In this document: in pieces, positions 34,522 through 46,130 of the stretch
How the letters are laid out: each line of letters begins with the position of its first letter
Position numbering within the stretch: position 1 is the first letter of the stretch
Origin: Lytechinus pictus
Lineage: Eukaryota > Echinodermata > Echinoidea > Temnopleuroida > Toxopneustidae
Direction: 5' to 3'
Assembly: GCF_037042905.1 (NCBI RefSeq)
Contig: NC_087252.1
Coordinates: forward strand, 34,251,965 to 34,315,964
DNA: 64,000 nt
The notes under the pieces: generated by a model
What the model saw: only the letters and a program-made list of their open reading frames with translations
Told to the model about the DNA's origin: nothing
Database searches by the model: none
Program-made: the position numbers and the translations under genes

Positions 34522-36738
34522 GTAGCAACCATGTGGCAAATGGACTTCACTTCCAGTCAAACGCCACCTTCTCATCCTCAACGGATCTGACGATGCGACC
34601 AATAGCAATTGGTCCCGCAGCACCAACGGCATTTCCCATCCAACAAACCAATACCCATATCAACTCAACGACAAATGGAGTTCACTCAGATGAAACGAAT
34701 GGTGTTCCATTGAACACGATGAAAGATGAAACACTTGGTAAAGGACAGTCTACATCAAGTGTTCCGACCTTTTCCAATGGATTCATTAGCGATGTCTCAA
34801 ATGCCTGGTTGCATACCCTTGCCGATCTTTGCGATTGGAAATCAAGGCAAGACAACTCTCTCCCGCATGCAACATACGGTAAGAGTACACTCACCCCAGC
34901 GGTCGCTCAAGAATGTGAGAAATCGTTGAGTGAACGAGGAAATGCTTTGGTTAGGAAAGACAACGGTGGGTTGTCTGTAAATAACAGCATGCCTCGGAAT
35001 GATTACATGATCTCTACTATACTAGCAGGAAGCTCTGGCTCAGGTAGCAATCACGACGCAATGATCACCCATGGTGTGGACATCAGTCACTCCAGCAGAT
35101 CGCCAAATGTCAAAAGCAGCGAAATTAATTATGATCACAATGGCATTTCGAAGACTGCTTTCAGAAATTCGCCCGAGGTTCCTAGCATTGAACACCTTCG
35201 AGTTATGAGTGAAAGTCCTACCACACTGGAAGAACATGGCGAAGTACACAACAATCAAGCTACCGATGAATCTATTTCTAGTATTCCAATGAAGAACTTG
35301 CCACCACGGAAGCGCCACAAGCGTTCACTAGTTTCGCCTCCTACTGTTGAGAAAAGTCCATCAAAGTCAAATGATAAGAAGAACTCTGCTGATCCATCCT
35401 CGTCCACATTTCAGTACAAACCCGATTATTATTATTCATCTGCTCTATCAGAAGAACCTCCAAAAGTAGAACCTTTACATAGAACAGACAGTCTTTCGAG
35501 TTTTGAGATAAAGAAAGGACACATCACTGCTGATTCTGTCGATGCTAGTCAAGTGTCGAAGAGACTCGCTGTAGATAGGGTACTCAAATGCCAAAGAGAC
35601 TCCCCTTCCTCGTTAGAGTCTAATGGAAGTTCAAGCAGCGATGTAAGTTACAGAGGTTCTCCAATGGCCATTGAAGGCTCAGATAGCGGAATCTATAGTG
35701 GGAATAGTAGTCGAAGCGGAGACACTTCACCTTGCCAATCTAACCATCATCCGTCCATTGCTCAGCAGTCAAGTCTTCAGGGTCTTCCACAGCAGCTTCC
35801 GCTACATAGCACAATGACATTGCCAGCTCCAAGTGGACAGCTTCAGAGACCCGGAGACCTTCAGGTCCAGGCTGAAATATTTCCAACAACTCGGTACAAT
35901 ATTAATCAAGAAATGTTAAATCCATACAGCAGTCATATTCCTCAGATGGCACAAATGCAGCAGATACCTGGGGTACTGTCACAAGACTCATTGTCACACT
36001 CCCAAATTCGATTTCCAGCTGGGCATAACGTACTGCCGTCACAAATGAACACTAGTAATCAGGGTCTCTCATATTCCCGGACACTAGATACAAATGGACC
36101 CATTGTCCCTACTTCTCAGACTCCGCCAATCGGCGGAACAACCCTGCGCCCAATCCCTCTGCATTATCAAAACGGCTATGCCCACGATCAACTTCCAGGA
36201 CGCCTCGAACAGAATCAACCGAGAATTCCATTACCTCGTCATCATTTGCAAGACATGCCAAGGTATCGCTCCGGATCACTTCCGCCGCAGACTCTTGCCC
36301 AAAATGCATTTCATCAGTTTACACACCCAACTGCCAGTAATATGTGGGTTCCTCCAATTCCGACAACTCAACATCAAGGTCTTCTTAGTGGATTCACCGG
36401 AGCCTCTCAGAACGCCACCTTCCCCCGTCAGCAACCGCCGATGACCCTTGCCACCCCAGTGACTAGTGCCACATCCCAATCGCCTACAACAACGGTCGAA
36501 TACGCGCCTCTCAAGCGGGCACCAGGTAGATCTCGTCTGAACAACCATGTATCCAGCGGACTACCCATGGGAGATTCCACATTCCTCTGCGAGGTTTGCA
36601 ACAAAGTCTTTCCTCTCCAGAGACTTCTAAACCGACATATGAAGTGTCACAGCGCCACCAAGCGGTACAACTGTGCATTCTGTGGGAAAGGATTCAATGA
36701 TACATTTGACCTGAAGAGACACGTCAGGACACACACAG
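34522..36738 (+). CDS. ovo: ovo/OVOL-type transcription factor, large exon with zinc fingers 1-2
   Basis: This exon begins after CATTCATCATGCAG (phase 1) and ends at a GTGAGA donor at 36739 (phase 1); about 739 residues. The N-terminal part is low complexity: Ser/Thr/Asn-rich, a basic cluster PPRKRHKRS near 35299-35325 that could be a nuclear signal, a Ser block (SSLESNGSSSSDVS), then Gln/Pro/His-rich sequence. The C-terminal end holds two C2H2 fingers: FLCEVC...RHMKCH (about 36582-36650) and YNCAFC...RHVRTH (about 36666-36733). NRHMKCH and GKGFNDTFDLKRHVRTHTG are hallmarks of Ovo. Ovo proteins are nuclear DNA-binding regulators of epithelial and germ-line differentiation. The long N-terminal region recalls the long fly isoforms rather than short vertebrate OVOLs. 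In-frame codons upstream of 34522 are intronic. Confidence 0.93.
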
Positions 36739-37275
36739 GTGAGAGAATGCCCCTTAGCATTAAAATATGTTTTTAAAAATTGTTCATGCACCAATGAAAC
36801 GTGTGTAAGCATGCATGTGCAGTGGTCCATTAACCATGTTAGCGAATCGACTTATAAGTTAATTGAAAGACAAATAAGTGCTGAAAAATATATTCCGCAC
36901 ACATCAGTCTTATAATTACGTTTTCATAATTACTTTTCCCAGTTAAAGTGAAGAAGAAAATAAATAGATTAAAAGACATAAAACAATTAAGGAAATTGTA
37001 TGCTGCCATCAACTAATTTCTATTGTATCGCCAACTTTAGTGTGGAATATAAAAGGAAATTCATATGGGATACATATACAACTCCCCCGGGAAACGATTC
37101 AGTGCAAGTTTAATGCAATAATTGGTTTGATTAACTTGAAACTAGAGACCAACACCAAAATGATACAGCAAAAAAAAATCTTTCCAGTCTTAAGCTTCAT
37201 CACAAAATGATCAGATTTGACCCATGTACCCATAAAATATACCATATGCATTTTTTCTTTCTTTCCGTTTTGCAG
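36739..37275 (+). other. ovo intron between zinc fingers 2 and 3
   Basis: 537-bp intron with GTGAGA donor and TTTCCGTTTTGCAG acceptor. It interrupts the HTG|VRPYK linker after the first base of the Gly codon. No repeats of note. Confidence 0.9.
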
Positions 37276-37841
37276 GTGTACGCCCTTACAAGTGTGAGAA
37301 ATGTGGCAAGGCCTTTACGCAGCGATGTTCATTAGAATCCCACTTGTCCAAGGTTCATGGTGAACAGCACCGATACACCTACAAACAACGACGTTCCAAG
37401 ATATTCGTATGTGAGGAATGTGGTATCACCACCGAGACTGCGGACTGTCATTACAACCACATCAAGGAGAAACACCCGGACAGCACTGAACTCCGGAAAT
37501 ACCAGGACAAACTACAGTTCCAGAAGCTTGTTATGCAGCAGGAGAATGCTGGAGCCTCAGCGGATGGTGGAAGTGATTTCATGATGAGGAGCCGTCCCGA
37601 TCTGAGCCCGACATCAGAGATTATGTTGTACAGGGAGCACGACGAAGCGACGCTACCTCTACAGAATCGTGCCGAGCAGCAGCGTCGAATGAGCGAGATG
37701 AGGTCTCCGGGTGATGTATCACCGGTAAGCAGCGGTAGTAGCGGTAGCGGCGAAGATAGGATGGGCTTTGAATACCAGAATGATATAAAAACCGAGAGGG
37801 CCGGGGAAATATCTCCCCATAGTAATCATAATACTTTATAA
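37276..37841 (+). CDS. ovo: ovo/OVOL-type transcription factor, terminal exon with zinc fingers 3-4
   Basis: Joined to the preceding exon in phase 1, it reads GVRPYKCEKCGKAFTQRC onward. Finger 3 (YKCEKC...HLSKVH, about 37287-37358) and finger 4 (FVCEEC...HYNHIKEKH, about 37404-37474) complete the four-finger Ovo DNA-binding domain. GKAFTQRCSLESHL and the FVCEECG finger followed by HPDS are signature Ovo features. Finger 4 has the irregular spacing usual in this family. A C-terminal tail of about 115 residues follows, Ser/Gly-rich (SPVSSGSSGSGEDR) and ending at TAA 37839-37841. The two exons together encode about 927 residues, long for the family. Confidence 0.95.
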
Positions 37842-38364
37842 CTGCAAGTCTTCTTAAAACTATAAGATTCTATTGCATTAAAAGATACCCACCTAAAATG
37901 AAGTTGGATACATCCCCATCCGAAAACAACACTTATTTTCTTACTTACCAGACGGGATCGACCAGTAATTAATACACCTCTAGTATCAATTCATCTGAAA
38001 TAATTATATAAATGACAATGGTATACAATTTATGTCGAAACATTTTCCTGTGCGAATTCAAACAATGTTTAGAAAGGACAAAGTCAAGATTGTAACGTAA
38101 ATGATAATAGTTATGGGGGTGACGGGGTGTTCTACTATCAAGTTTTGACGGTAAGCCTTGTTTTAAACTCGTCTTACAGGGGTATTTGGATCACTTAAAA
38201 CGGCGGGCCAATATTCATACAGTCTGGTGTATTTGGTACGTTTTGTTACAAAGGAAATTGTTTTAGATTGAAGTAGTTATAAACGCCCCTTGTAATATGA
38301 TCTTAACGAAAGTGCCTTAATTATCATTACTGAAGTAGCCTAAAATATTGCCAATGTGTTTATA
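37842..38364 (+). other. Probable start of the ovo 3' untranslated region
   Basis: Unique sequence directly after the stop codon. No canonical AATAAA is close; ATTAAA occurs near 37876 and again near 38487. Extent unknown. Confidence 0.4.
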
Positions 38365-38445
38365 ATAATAATAATAATAATATAGGGTATTTATGTTGCG
38401 CACATATCCACCTTGTTAGGTGCTCAAGGCGCCCCCAATTTATAT
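38365..38445 (-). mobile_element. SINE 3' tail (minus strand)
   Basis: The (ATA)n run and then GGGTATTTATGTTGCGCACA, TATCCACCTTGTTAGGTGCTC match the tail of the SINE at 55978-56270 almost base for base. The tRNA-derived head is missing. Confidence 0.7.
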
Positions 38446-38903
38446 CTACTTACTGAAATATGAATGAATTTCTCTGTCAAGAATGTATTAAACTTAACTA
38501 TGTAGGATATTCAAATGCCAAAGGAGATACATAGGGAAATCAGAGAATCTCAGAACTTCATTGTACCAACAACGAAATCAATGAAATAATATTATCAAAG
38601 CTTTAGTTTTGGTTACTTCGACTGTATCTTATAAACAAAAAGAGGCCGTTTTTTTTTTTTTGTTGCTCACTTCAAACATTTGATTTGGAAGAGCTATAGA
38701 TATGCTTTTTCGGGGCGAGGTTCTCCAAATTTATCATTTGCGGATAATCAAAAAGATCAATTAGAAGACGAGGGTCCTGATCATTTACAACTATGGAATG
38801 CCAGCAATATCATCATACACAAGTCCTCACATATTCGCCGTCATGATATTACACATACTCGTTCGTATTCATTGTCTATCAGATCAGTATGTTAATTCTT
38901 TAA

Positions 38904-39517
38904 AGGTCAAGTCCACCCCAGGAAAATGCTGACTTGAATAAATAGGGAAAAATCAAATTAGCCTAGAGCTGAAAATTTAATCAAAATCGGATGTAAAATA
39001 AGAAAGTTATGACATTTTAAAGTTTCGCTTATTTTTCACAAAACAGTGATATGCACAACTTGGTGAGTCAGTCGATGATGTCCATCACTCACTATTTCTT
39101 CTTTCTATTTCTTGTTTTTTATTGTTTGAATTATACAATATTTCATTTTTTATAGATTTGACAATAAGGACCAATTGTCTGAACCATATAGTATTAAACA
39201 ATGCTAATTTCACATGTTCAGGGAGGATTTAATCGTTGTATCACTTGACAATGAGGAGAAAATTAGAATACTTCATATTTCATTTTATCATATTTCATCT
39301 GATAAAATACAAAAGAAATAGTGAGTGGGTGACGTCATAGTCCCCTCATTTTGCATACCAGCCAGGATGTGCATAATTGTTTTGTGTAATTAAGCGAAAC
39401 TTTGAAATGTCATAACTTTCTTATTTTACATCCGATTTTGATGAAATTTTCAGTGTTATGCTGATTGGATTTTTCTCTTTTTATTCAAATCAACTTTTTG
39501 TTGGGGTGACTTGTCCT
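38904..39517. mobile_element. TTAA-flanked MITE (Kolobok-like), copy 1
   Basis: TTAA at 38900-38903 and 39518-39521 flanks an element starting AGGTCAAGTCCACCCC and ending GGGGTGACTTGTCCT. Long inverted arms (GGATGTAAAATAAGAAAGTT on the left, inverted on the right) meet over AAATAGTGAGTG / CACTCACTATTT. The TTAA target and AGG ends suggest Kolobok (piggyBac is possible). Non-coding. The other copy is at 52163-52749, and the right end is also copied at 33800-33850. Confidence 0.8.
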
Positions 39518-39648
39518 TTAACAAAATACATATGCTTGTATATAGACAAGGAAATATGACACTTCTGTCTTTTCATCGTGGGAATTGATTGGATCAATCA
39601 AATTAATTTATGAAACAGTGACCTGCTATTTCTTCAACATTTACTTAC

Positions 39649-39940
39649 ACTGGCGATTCCGGGGGGTGGCAAAGCCGGCCCGTGGTCGCCCTTGCTTTGA
39701 GAGGCACAATTTACATCTTTAATGTAAAATGCCGTTAAAACAGAAGCGTGCCCCGCCCCCCCGCCCCCCCCCCCCCCCCTTTGAAAGTGAATTTTTTTTT
39801 TTGCTTGCTTGTCAAATTTGTACGTGGACAAAATGTCCTTATTTTATATTGAAACCTTTCTTCTTCTTTTTTTTGCTTGTCGGGAAAATGTGCCTCCTCC
39901 CCCCCCCCCCCCTATTGGAAAATCCTGGAATTGCCCCTCG
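39649..39940. mobile_element. Short hAT-like element with G/C runs
   Basis: The left end ACTGGCGATTCCGGGG and inverted right end GAGGGGCAATTCCAGG are similar. TTACTTAC (39641-39648) and TTACTTAG (39941-39948) match at 7 of 8 bases. C-runs and a TTTTTGCTTG motif recur inside, as in 45223-45486 and 51655-51936. The part up to 39820 is copied into the ovo locus. Confidence 0.55.
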
Positions 39941-39948
39941 TTACTTAG

Positions 39949-41448
39949 ACTTTAAAATATTGCTCTGAAATACGTCAATACTGTCTGAAATATTGCATGT
40001 ACACTGAATTTACTGATGAACTGAAAATAAACACAATATATGTCTTCCTATTCATTATTACTTTTAAGATATTCTATTCTCATTTACATGGTTGAAGTAT
40101 CAAATCATTTCAAGATGAGATAGTATGTTATACTAAAAGCTTATGCATGTAGAATTTATGACGTCATACTTAACAGAATAAGATAATAGTATTAAATGCG
40201 AAAGTATGCATCTAAGTCTCATAGAATATTTAAGATTATAGGTATATGAAATTATGAGAAATATATAATTCTTTACAAGATTTTGTACTTTTAATGTCCG
40301 TTGACTTTCGGGTATGAATTTGCCAAAATTAGTTGTTTCTTTATTTTGTAGACGATTTTGATACACGCTGAAATAATTTTGTTGTACAATTTATGATATC
40401 AATATTTGACTTTCAATTCAAGTTGGAATACCACCGTTGCAAGCGAGGCAGTTTTAAGGAGTTTTTGTTCTTAGAGCTGTTCGTGATTTCAGGATATATG
40501 GCAAGCCATATGGGGGTTGCTAGGTTTTTCTGCTCTAAATGTTATCCAGACTAAGATTAACATTTCTTAAGTTAGCAAGAATTGTCAAGATTTTGCAGCT
40601 CACACTAGAATTGATGACGTTTTAGATGCGATTGTATGAAACTGTGCCAATATGAAGCAATACCAATGTAGCAAAGAAGGAGAGTGCGTGTCGCTAAATG
40701 CAATTTGCGCCAGTCAATTATTTTGGAATACCTTGTATGTCGTAGTCGTGGTAGTTATTGTTAGTTGTTGTAGATTTAGTTATTAGTTGCATAGTTCATA
40801 CAGAAAATTACTCTTGAATTAAAACTACCAGAGGCAATTGTGTAATACATGCCAAGTCTTTCATTGTGTACTTGAAAACCCTTTTTTCTGGTGTCCAACA
40901 TTCTGTAACGAAATTGCAGAAGTATAAGAATCGTTCATAAAATCTGATGTTACTCCCATTTTCAATAAATATTTTCTATTCAAGATCAATCTGCTGCGCA
41001 TTAATTGATAAGACAAGTTGCTACCTAATATCCGGGGATCTTTATGAGGTGAACTGTTCATTTCTATCACCACTGTTATGATTGTCCATTTAAATCTTAT
41101 TTCACGTATTTTGTAGATTTGAATATTGCCATTTTGATTTTTGCTTGCACATAATTGATGTTTCTTTGTTACAATCTGGGTATTGAGGGATATTGTTTTG
41201 CTTCCATCTCATTTTTTTGTTAAATCGTGATACCTGTGCAATTCTGTGTTTTTTCTTTGAAAAAAATATATATGATTTGTTCATGAAAAGATGAATTATG
41301 CATGTGAAGGAGAGCAAGCATTTGTCGTCTCTTTCATTAAACAAGTTTTTGATATGGAAACAACAATTGCAGTACTGGAATGGGCAATCTCTTGATCGGA
41401 AATCATCCTTTTGGCTACGATAGTAATGGTTGATGCGTGGTGGTGATT
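39949..41448. other. Spacer, nothing recognised
   Basis: AT-rich, apparently unique DNA. No exon-like block with good splice sites, RNA gene or repeat family was seen on either strand. Confidence 0.4.
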
Positions 41449-41682
41449 ATGACTGTGATGATGATGATAATTGATGGTGATGATGATGATGATGATGATG
41501 AAGATGGTGAGGGTGATGATGATGCCGATGATGATGGTGATGATTGATGATAATGATGATGATGATTGATGATAATGATGATTGATGATAATGATGATTG
41601 ATGATAATGATGAGGGTGATGATGATGAAGATGGTGAGGGTGATGATGGTGATGGTGATGCCGATGATGATGTAGCCTCTTG
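41449..41682. repeat. (ATG/GAT)n microsatellite, left block
   Basis: Imperfect GAT/GGTGAT trinucleotide array with TGATTGATGATAA variants. It directly adjoins the 3' end of the inverted LINE fragment at 41683-42127, consistent with the microsatellite-like tail of that LINE. Confidence 0.9.
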
Positions 41683-42127
41683 TCGAGGCCCTGGCGGCTG
41701 CTTCCCGAGCGAAGCGAGGGCTTTCCTAATTCGCGAATTAGGAAAGCATAACGTATGTACAGAATGTTACGGCATTAAGATTCACATTAGGATTTGAATG
41801 TAAAACGAAACATTAACAAACTTAGCAGCAAACAAAACGCAGACGGGCACTCGTTTGACGTATAATGAAATATCAATCAATCAAATTAACTAAGAACGAC
41901 ATCTTGAAAATACTGATAATATACACCAAATCATCAAGGTCATGCTAACACAAAATACGCACAAGAGTGGATGTTCCGCAAGTTATTTATAAATTACAAG
42001 TTCTTCTAAACATTCTCTTAAATGAAATGACAGAAGGAGCTGTTCTAATTGAATTATCAAGCTTATTCCATTCAAATATTGAAGAAACAATTGGACTACA
42101 CTTATAACAATCAGTGCGAAACTTGGG
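41683..42127 (-). mobile_element. LINE 3' end on the minus strand
   Basis: On the minus strand a frame from about 42126 to the stop at 41987-41989 reads KFRTDCYKCSPIVSSIFEWN, then LDNSIRTAPSVISFKRMF, the C-terminus of a LINE reverse transcriptase ORF. About 300 bp of 3' region follow, with a perfect 26-bp palindrome at 41721-41746 and a CTCGCTTCGCTCGGGAAGC stretch, ending in CATCATC repeats. It is 5' truncated. Confidence 0.65.
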
Positions 42128-42363
42128 CACGCTGGTGATGATGATGATGATGATGCCGATGATGATAATGATGGTGATGATGATGGTGATGATGGTGATG
42201 ATGATTATGATTATGGTGATGATGATGATGATGATGCCGATGATGATAATGATGATAATGATGGTGATGATGATGGTGATGATGGTGATAATGATGATGA
42301 TTGATGATAATGATGATGATGAGGATGATGATGGTGATGATGATGATGATGATGAGGATGATA

Positions 42364-42429
<66 letters not shown>

Positions 42430-42680
42430 TTGATTGATGATAATGATGATAATGATGGTGATGATGATGATGATGATGATGATGCCGATGATGATTATTG
42501 ATGATGGTGATGGTGATGGTGATGATGATGATGATGATGATGATGATGGTGATGATTGATGATTGATGATGATGGTGATGATGATGATGATGATGATGCC
42601 GATGATGATAATGATGGTGATGATGGTGAGGGTGATGATGATGATTAAAATGATGATGAAGAAAGTGATGGTGATAATGA
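42128..42680. repeat. (ATG/GAT)n microsatellite, right block
   Basis: About 550 bp of GAT/GGTGAT repeats with GCCGATGATGAT and TTGATGATAATGATG variants, some of which also occur in the left block. It yields spurious poly-Asp, poly-Met and poly-His frames. Confidence 0.95.
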
Positions 42681-44650
42681 CCATGATGAATATGTTATGA
42701 ATATTTTTTTCTCAGATCCCGTCTCTCTCAATCATTCACTCACTCTCCCTGTCCCTCTCTCTCTCTCCCTCCCCCTCTCTCTCTTCCTCTGTCTGTCTCT
42801 CTCTCACTCCCTTTCCTATCTTTTTACTCTCCATTCAAAGCATGAATTTTTGAAAGACATAACAAAGACGGCCATGTACGAGTCTTTACCTAAACTAAAT
42901 TAAATCTGCCAAATGTTTTTCGCGTTCATTCAGAATCTATATAACACCATGAACACTGAACGGAAGAAAGCTTCATTGTGTAATCACCCCCAATGAAAAT
43001 ATTGGGTGGCAAACATATTGATCCCAAAAAATAAGTTTGACAACTTGAGGGAAATTTTATACTATGCGATGCAAATATATGTTTAAAAAAAATGGAAACA
43101 ATTATCCATTAAAATTGGGATAAAATACTATAAATCGTACAAAATTCTCTATCGTAATATGGCGTGCAAGGCGCGCACAATATTTTTGACGCTTTTTCCG
43201 TATCCCACGATCCGTAACATGGATCAAGGCCTCTGATTGATGATGATCTACAAAAAGACAAGATCAAAACACAAGTCATACGAAGAGATTAAGATGGATT
43301 AGTAATAGTACAAACATTTTAATGATTTTCATAAATAACCAAGCAGTTATAAAAACTTTTTTGATAAATCAGTGACAATTTTTAACATAATCATTTAATG
43401 TTGTGAATAGAAGACGAAATATATCAAATAAGATGCTAAAATAATAAGTACTTAAATCGATGAATTTAAAAACGTTGCATGCCTGCTGATAAATGCTTGA
43501 GGTATACCATATAGTACCATATAGTAATTTGTGTAACTTGTACATCCAGGAGCGAAAAATAAACAAAATGTATGAACAAATTTAGTTCTATACAACAAGC
43601 AATGAGTATGATATGCACTTTTTATATTTAATACCAAAACAATATTACAATGGCCTGTATTCGCAGAATGGAATGTTCAAAGTTAGCATCAAGGTATAAT
43701 CATTAAACAGATCTGCAGAATTAGAACATTGCTTAAAAAAAATTAAATGATAGCTTTATTCTAATAATCACGGGGGTCTTTTTGTAACATACAGCTCATA
43801 TTATTGACAATATTAACCCATGGTAGTACTTTTTGACAACTATCTCACTGCGACTGTTATGCGCGATTTAACTATATAAATATTGTTTGAAAAAATTGAT
43901 GGAAATATAGCAAAAAACGATACCCTACTGAAACCATATAGTAATTTGTGATCCTTGTACACCCAGGAGCGGGGAATAAAAAAATATATATATATATATG
44001 TTTCCTGGTTAACACCAAGCCATTGCCATACTTGTCATGTAAAATACTTTCATCGGGCGTATGAGGTGTTTCATTGTTATCACTTAAAGGTATTGTTTAA
44101 CTTTGTGAGCAGCCGATTTAAAAAAAATCTCAAACCAAGATGAAACATGTGTACAAGTGCATGTATTAGAACTAATAAACCCTGAAAACAACCATTATTG
44201 AGAATGAAAAGCTAAAACTACAAGGCAAACCCTGATTTTGTAAATAGGCGTCTTATAGACGCCTAAATAGTACACGTAAGTGTATGGGATGAAATTAAGA
44301 TGGTGTTTTCGGTCACTTTATATTTCAATTTTTGAAGCACTAAATAATTATTTTCGAACGCATTTTTTTCTGGGCTTCATTTTTGTAACATATCACAGAC
44401 ACAGGTGACAAGTGTGACCTTCTAGCTCAGATATTTTAAAAGTCAAACCAATGTTAATCAATCACTTTAAGACACCCAATATATAATTATAATCCAATTC
44501 TTTCCGACTTGTTTACTAAGTCAATCTACCCCCCCCCCCTCCCCTCCATCATCAACACTACCAATCCTCTTTTTCTAGCCAAGGATGTTTCATGCATTAC
44601 ACGAAGATAATATTAGTGACGTAATCATACATTAAAGTTTCAAAATACTT
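42681..44650. other. Spacer with CT tract and a small dispersed repeat
   Basis: CT-rich 42715-42830. A block of about 50 bp, ACCATATAGTAATTTGTG then CTTGTAC-CCAGGAGCG, occurs at 43514-43566 and again at 43932-43984. A short palindrome, TAGGCGTCTTATAGACGCCTA, spans 44247-44267 (21 bp). No gene recognised. Confidence 0.45.
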
Positions 44651-44700
44651 AAGGGGCAAGCCCACCCGAACAAAAAAAAGATGGATTTGACTAAAACGAT
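44651..44700 (+). mobile_element. Truncated TTAA-type MITE end
   Basis: CTTAAGGGGCAAGCCCACCC matches the left end of the elements at 38904 and 52163 with a few changes. The rest of the element is not present, so this is a one-ended relic. Confidence 0.4.
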
Positions 44701-44822
44701 GACGATTTTAACCAAACGATTTACTGTTGCCAGACCAGTCACTCCCACTGTACTCAGCCTGGTTTACTGGCGTCATGATAAGTCAATATTAAGTTCACTC
44801 CACATCTACACTCTCGCCTGTA

Positions 44823-45222
44823 ACTGTGGGCATGGGGGGTGAGTCTTGTATTCTTTATGTTTCCTGATAGATGGTAGACATCCTCTTCTCATAATTCGTC
44901 ATATCCAAGTCGTTTCTATAAACATGATAAATGACCGAAAGAGCATGGGTTATTCAAAACTATCTACCATTCATTTTGGTGTTAAATAATCTTCAAACTA
45001 ACAAGGATTTTCTATCACATTTATTTCAGTTCATTAATAGTACATTTTAATGCATCCATATACAGGACCATAGGCATATGCATTATGGAAGTTTATATGA
45101 ATTTTTATATTTATATTTTTCCTAATTATGAAATGCATGCCAAACAAAAAATCGAGTAATTTAATAAAATGATATACAAACATTATGATTTTAAACTCAT
45201 AGAAAAAAGTGCGAATGGGAAC
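44823..45222. other. Spacer, nothing recognised
   Basis: AT-rich sequence; no gene or repeat identified. Confidence 0.35.
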
Positions 45223-45486
45223 CATAGGCGGCGGAAGCGGGGGGGGGGGGGGGGACGGGGTGACCTGCCCCCCCTAAATTTTGTGTTGATAACCTTTTTT
45301 TTTTTTTTTGCTCGTCAATTTTGTTTCCTCTGCACCCCCCCCTAAATTCAGGTGGACCCCCCCTAAAATTTTGAGTTTTGATGGTCCCTCCCAAAAATTT
45401 TGGTTGATAACCTTTTGCTTTTTTTTTTTGCTTGAAAAAACAGTTTAGGTGGTCCCCCCTAAATTCTTTGGCTTCCGCCGCCAATG
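45223..45486. mobile_element. 264-bp hAT-like MITE
   Basis: CATAGGCGGCGGAAGC at the left and GCTTCCGCCGCCAATG at the right form terminal inverted repeats, with exact 8-bp target copies ATGGGAAC at 45215-45222 and 45487-45494. G and C runs lie inside the ends, and TAAATT-TTTGATAACCTTTT / TTTTTTGCTTG motifs occur twice. No protein. Confidence 0.85.
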
Positions 45487-45965
45487 ATGGGAACCCTTCT
45501 GCTCGGCATTTGGAACCCTCAAGAAAAGGGGAATCAAAAGGTTATGTATACGTGCTCAAGATCCTTACAAGGTTCTAAAATGAACCTAAATGAATTCCAA
45601 AATGATTGTTTAAGGTAATTCATAACTTCTTTTTAAACCTTTATAGGTTACATAATGGTACAAGCATATGACCCTTAAGGAACTTTTTTCCTGAAGGGTG
45701 TATTTACCGTGTAATGCTGTACTTCAAAGATTTTATTACTATTAAGAAATATGCACAGCACAGCAACTGTATCTGCATGATGTTGAACTGCACTTTATAA
45801 CCTATAGTATACTCTTCACTTATCATGATCGGTATATTTAGATCATGTTTTGTGACCATTATGCTTGTTCGCAAAAACATGATATAAAAATAAATAAGGA
45901 GGTTTTTTTTTCCAAAGTGTTAAGTGTGACTTGACAAATACTTAAATACTAAGCTGCATACGTTT

Positions 45966-46116
45966 TAGTCTAGTTCTAGACGATATTAAACGAATTTGTT
46001 TTCACCGATATATACGTTCTATTCCGTGCGTACGCCCAGCCGAGTGTGCGCGCAAAACCGAAAACCTGTACTCCGAGAAAAATATCGTCTAGAACAGTTG
46101 CTCAGCGGTGACGTCA
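45966..46116 (+). repeat. 150-bp repeat with GTTCTAGACGATATT inverted ends (copy 1)
   Basis: GTTCTAGACGATATT and AATATCGTCTAGAAC bracket a core with TTTTCACCGATATATACG and GTGTGCGCGCAAAACCG. The repeat continues through AGTTGCTCAGCGGTGACGTC. An almost identical copy lies inverted at 54377-54522; the main difference is a 4-base insertion (CCAG) here. Probably a small MITE. Confidence 0.75.
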
Positions 46117-46117
46117 G

Positions 46118-46130
46118 AGGTCAAAGGTCA
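46118..46130 (+). promoter_or_regulatory. Perfect DR1 nuclear-receptor-type motif
   Basis: AGGTCA-A-AGGTCA, the direct repeat with one-base spacing bound by RXR, HNF4 and COUP-TF type receptors in other animals. It directly abuts the 150-bp repeat. Function here is unknown. Confidence 0.45.

Noticed and set aside
34682..36548. Minus-strand and alternative-frame proteins across the ovo exon
   Set aside because: Shadows of the ovo coding frame.
42114..42684. Long Asp/Met- or His/Ile/Ser-rich proteins
   Set aside because: They are translations of the GAT microsatellite in different frames.
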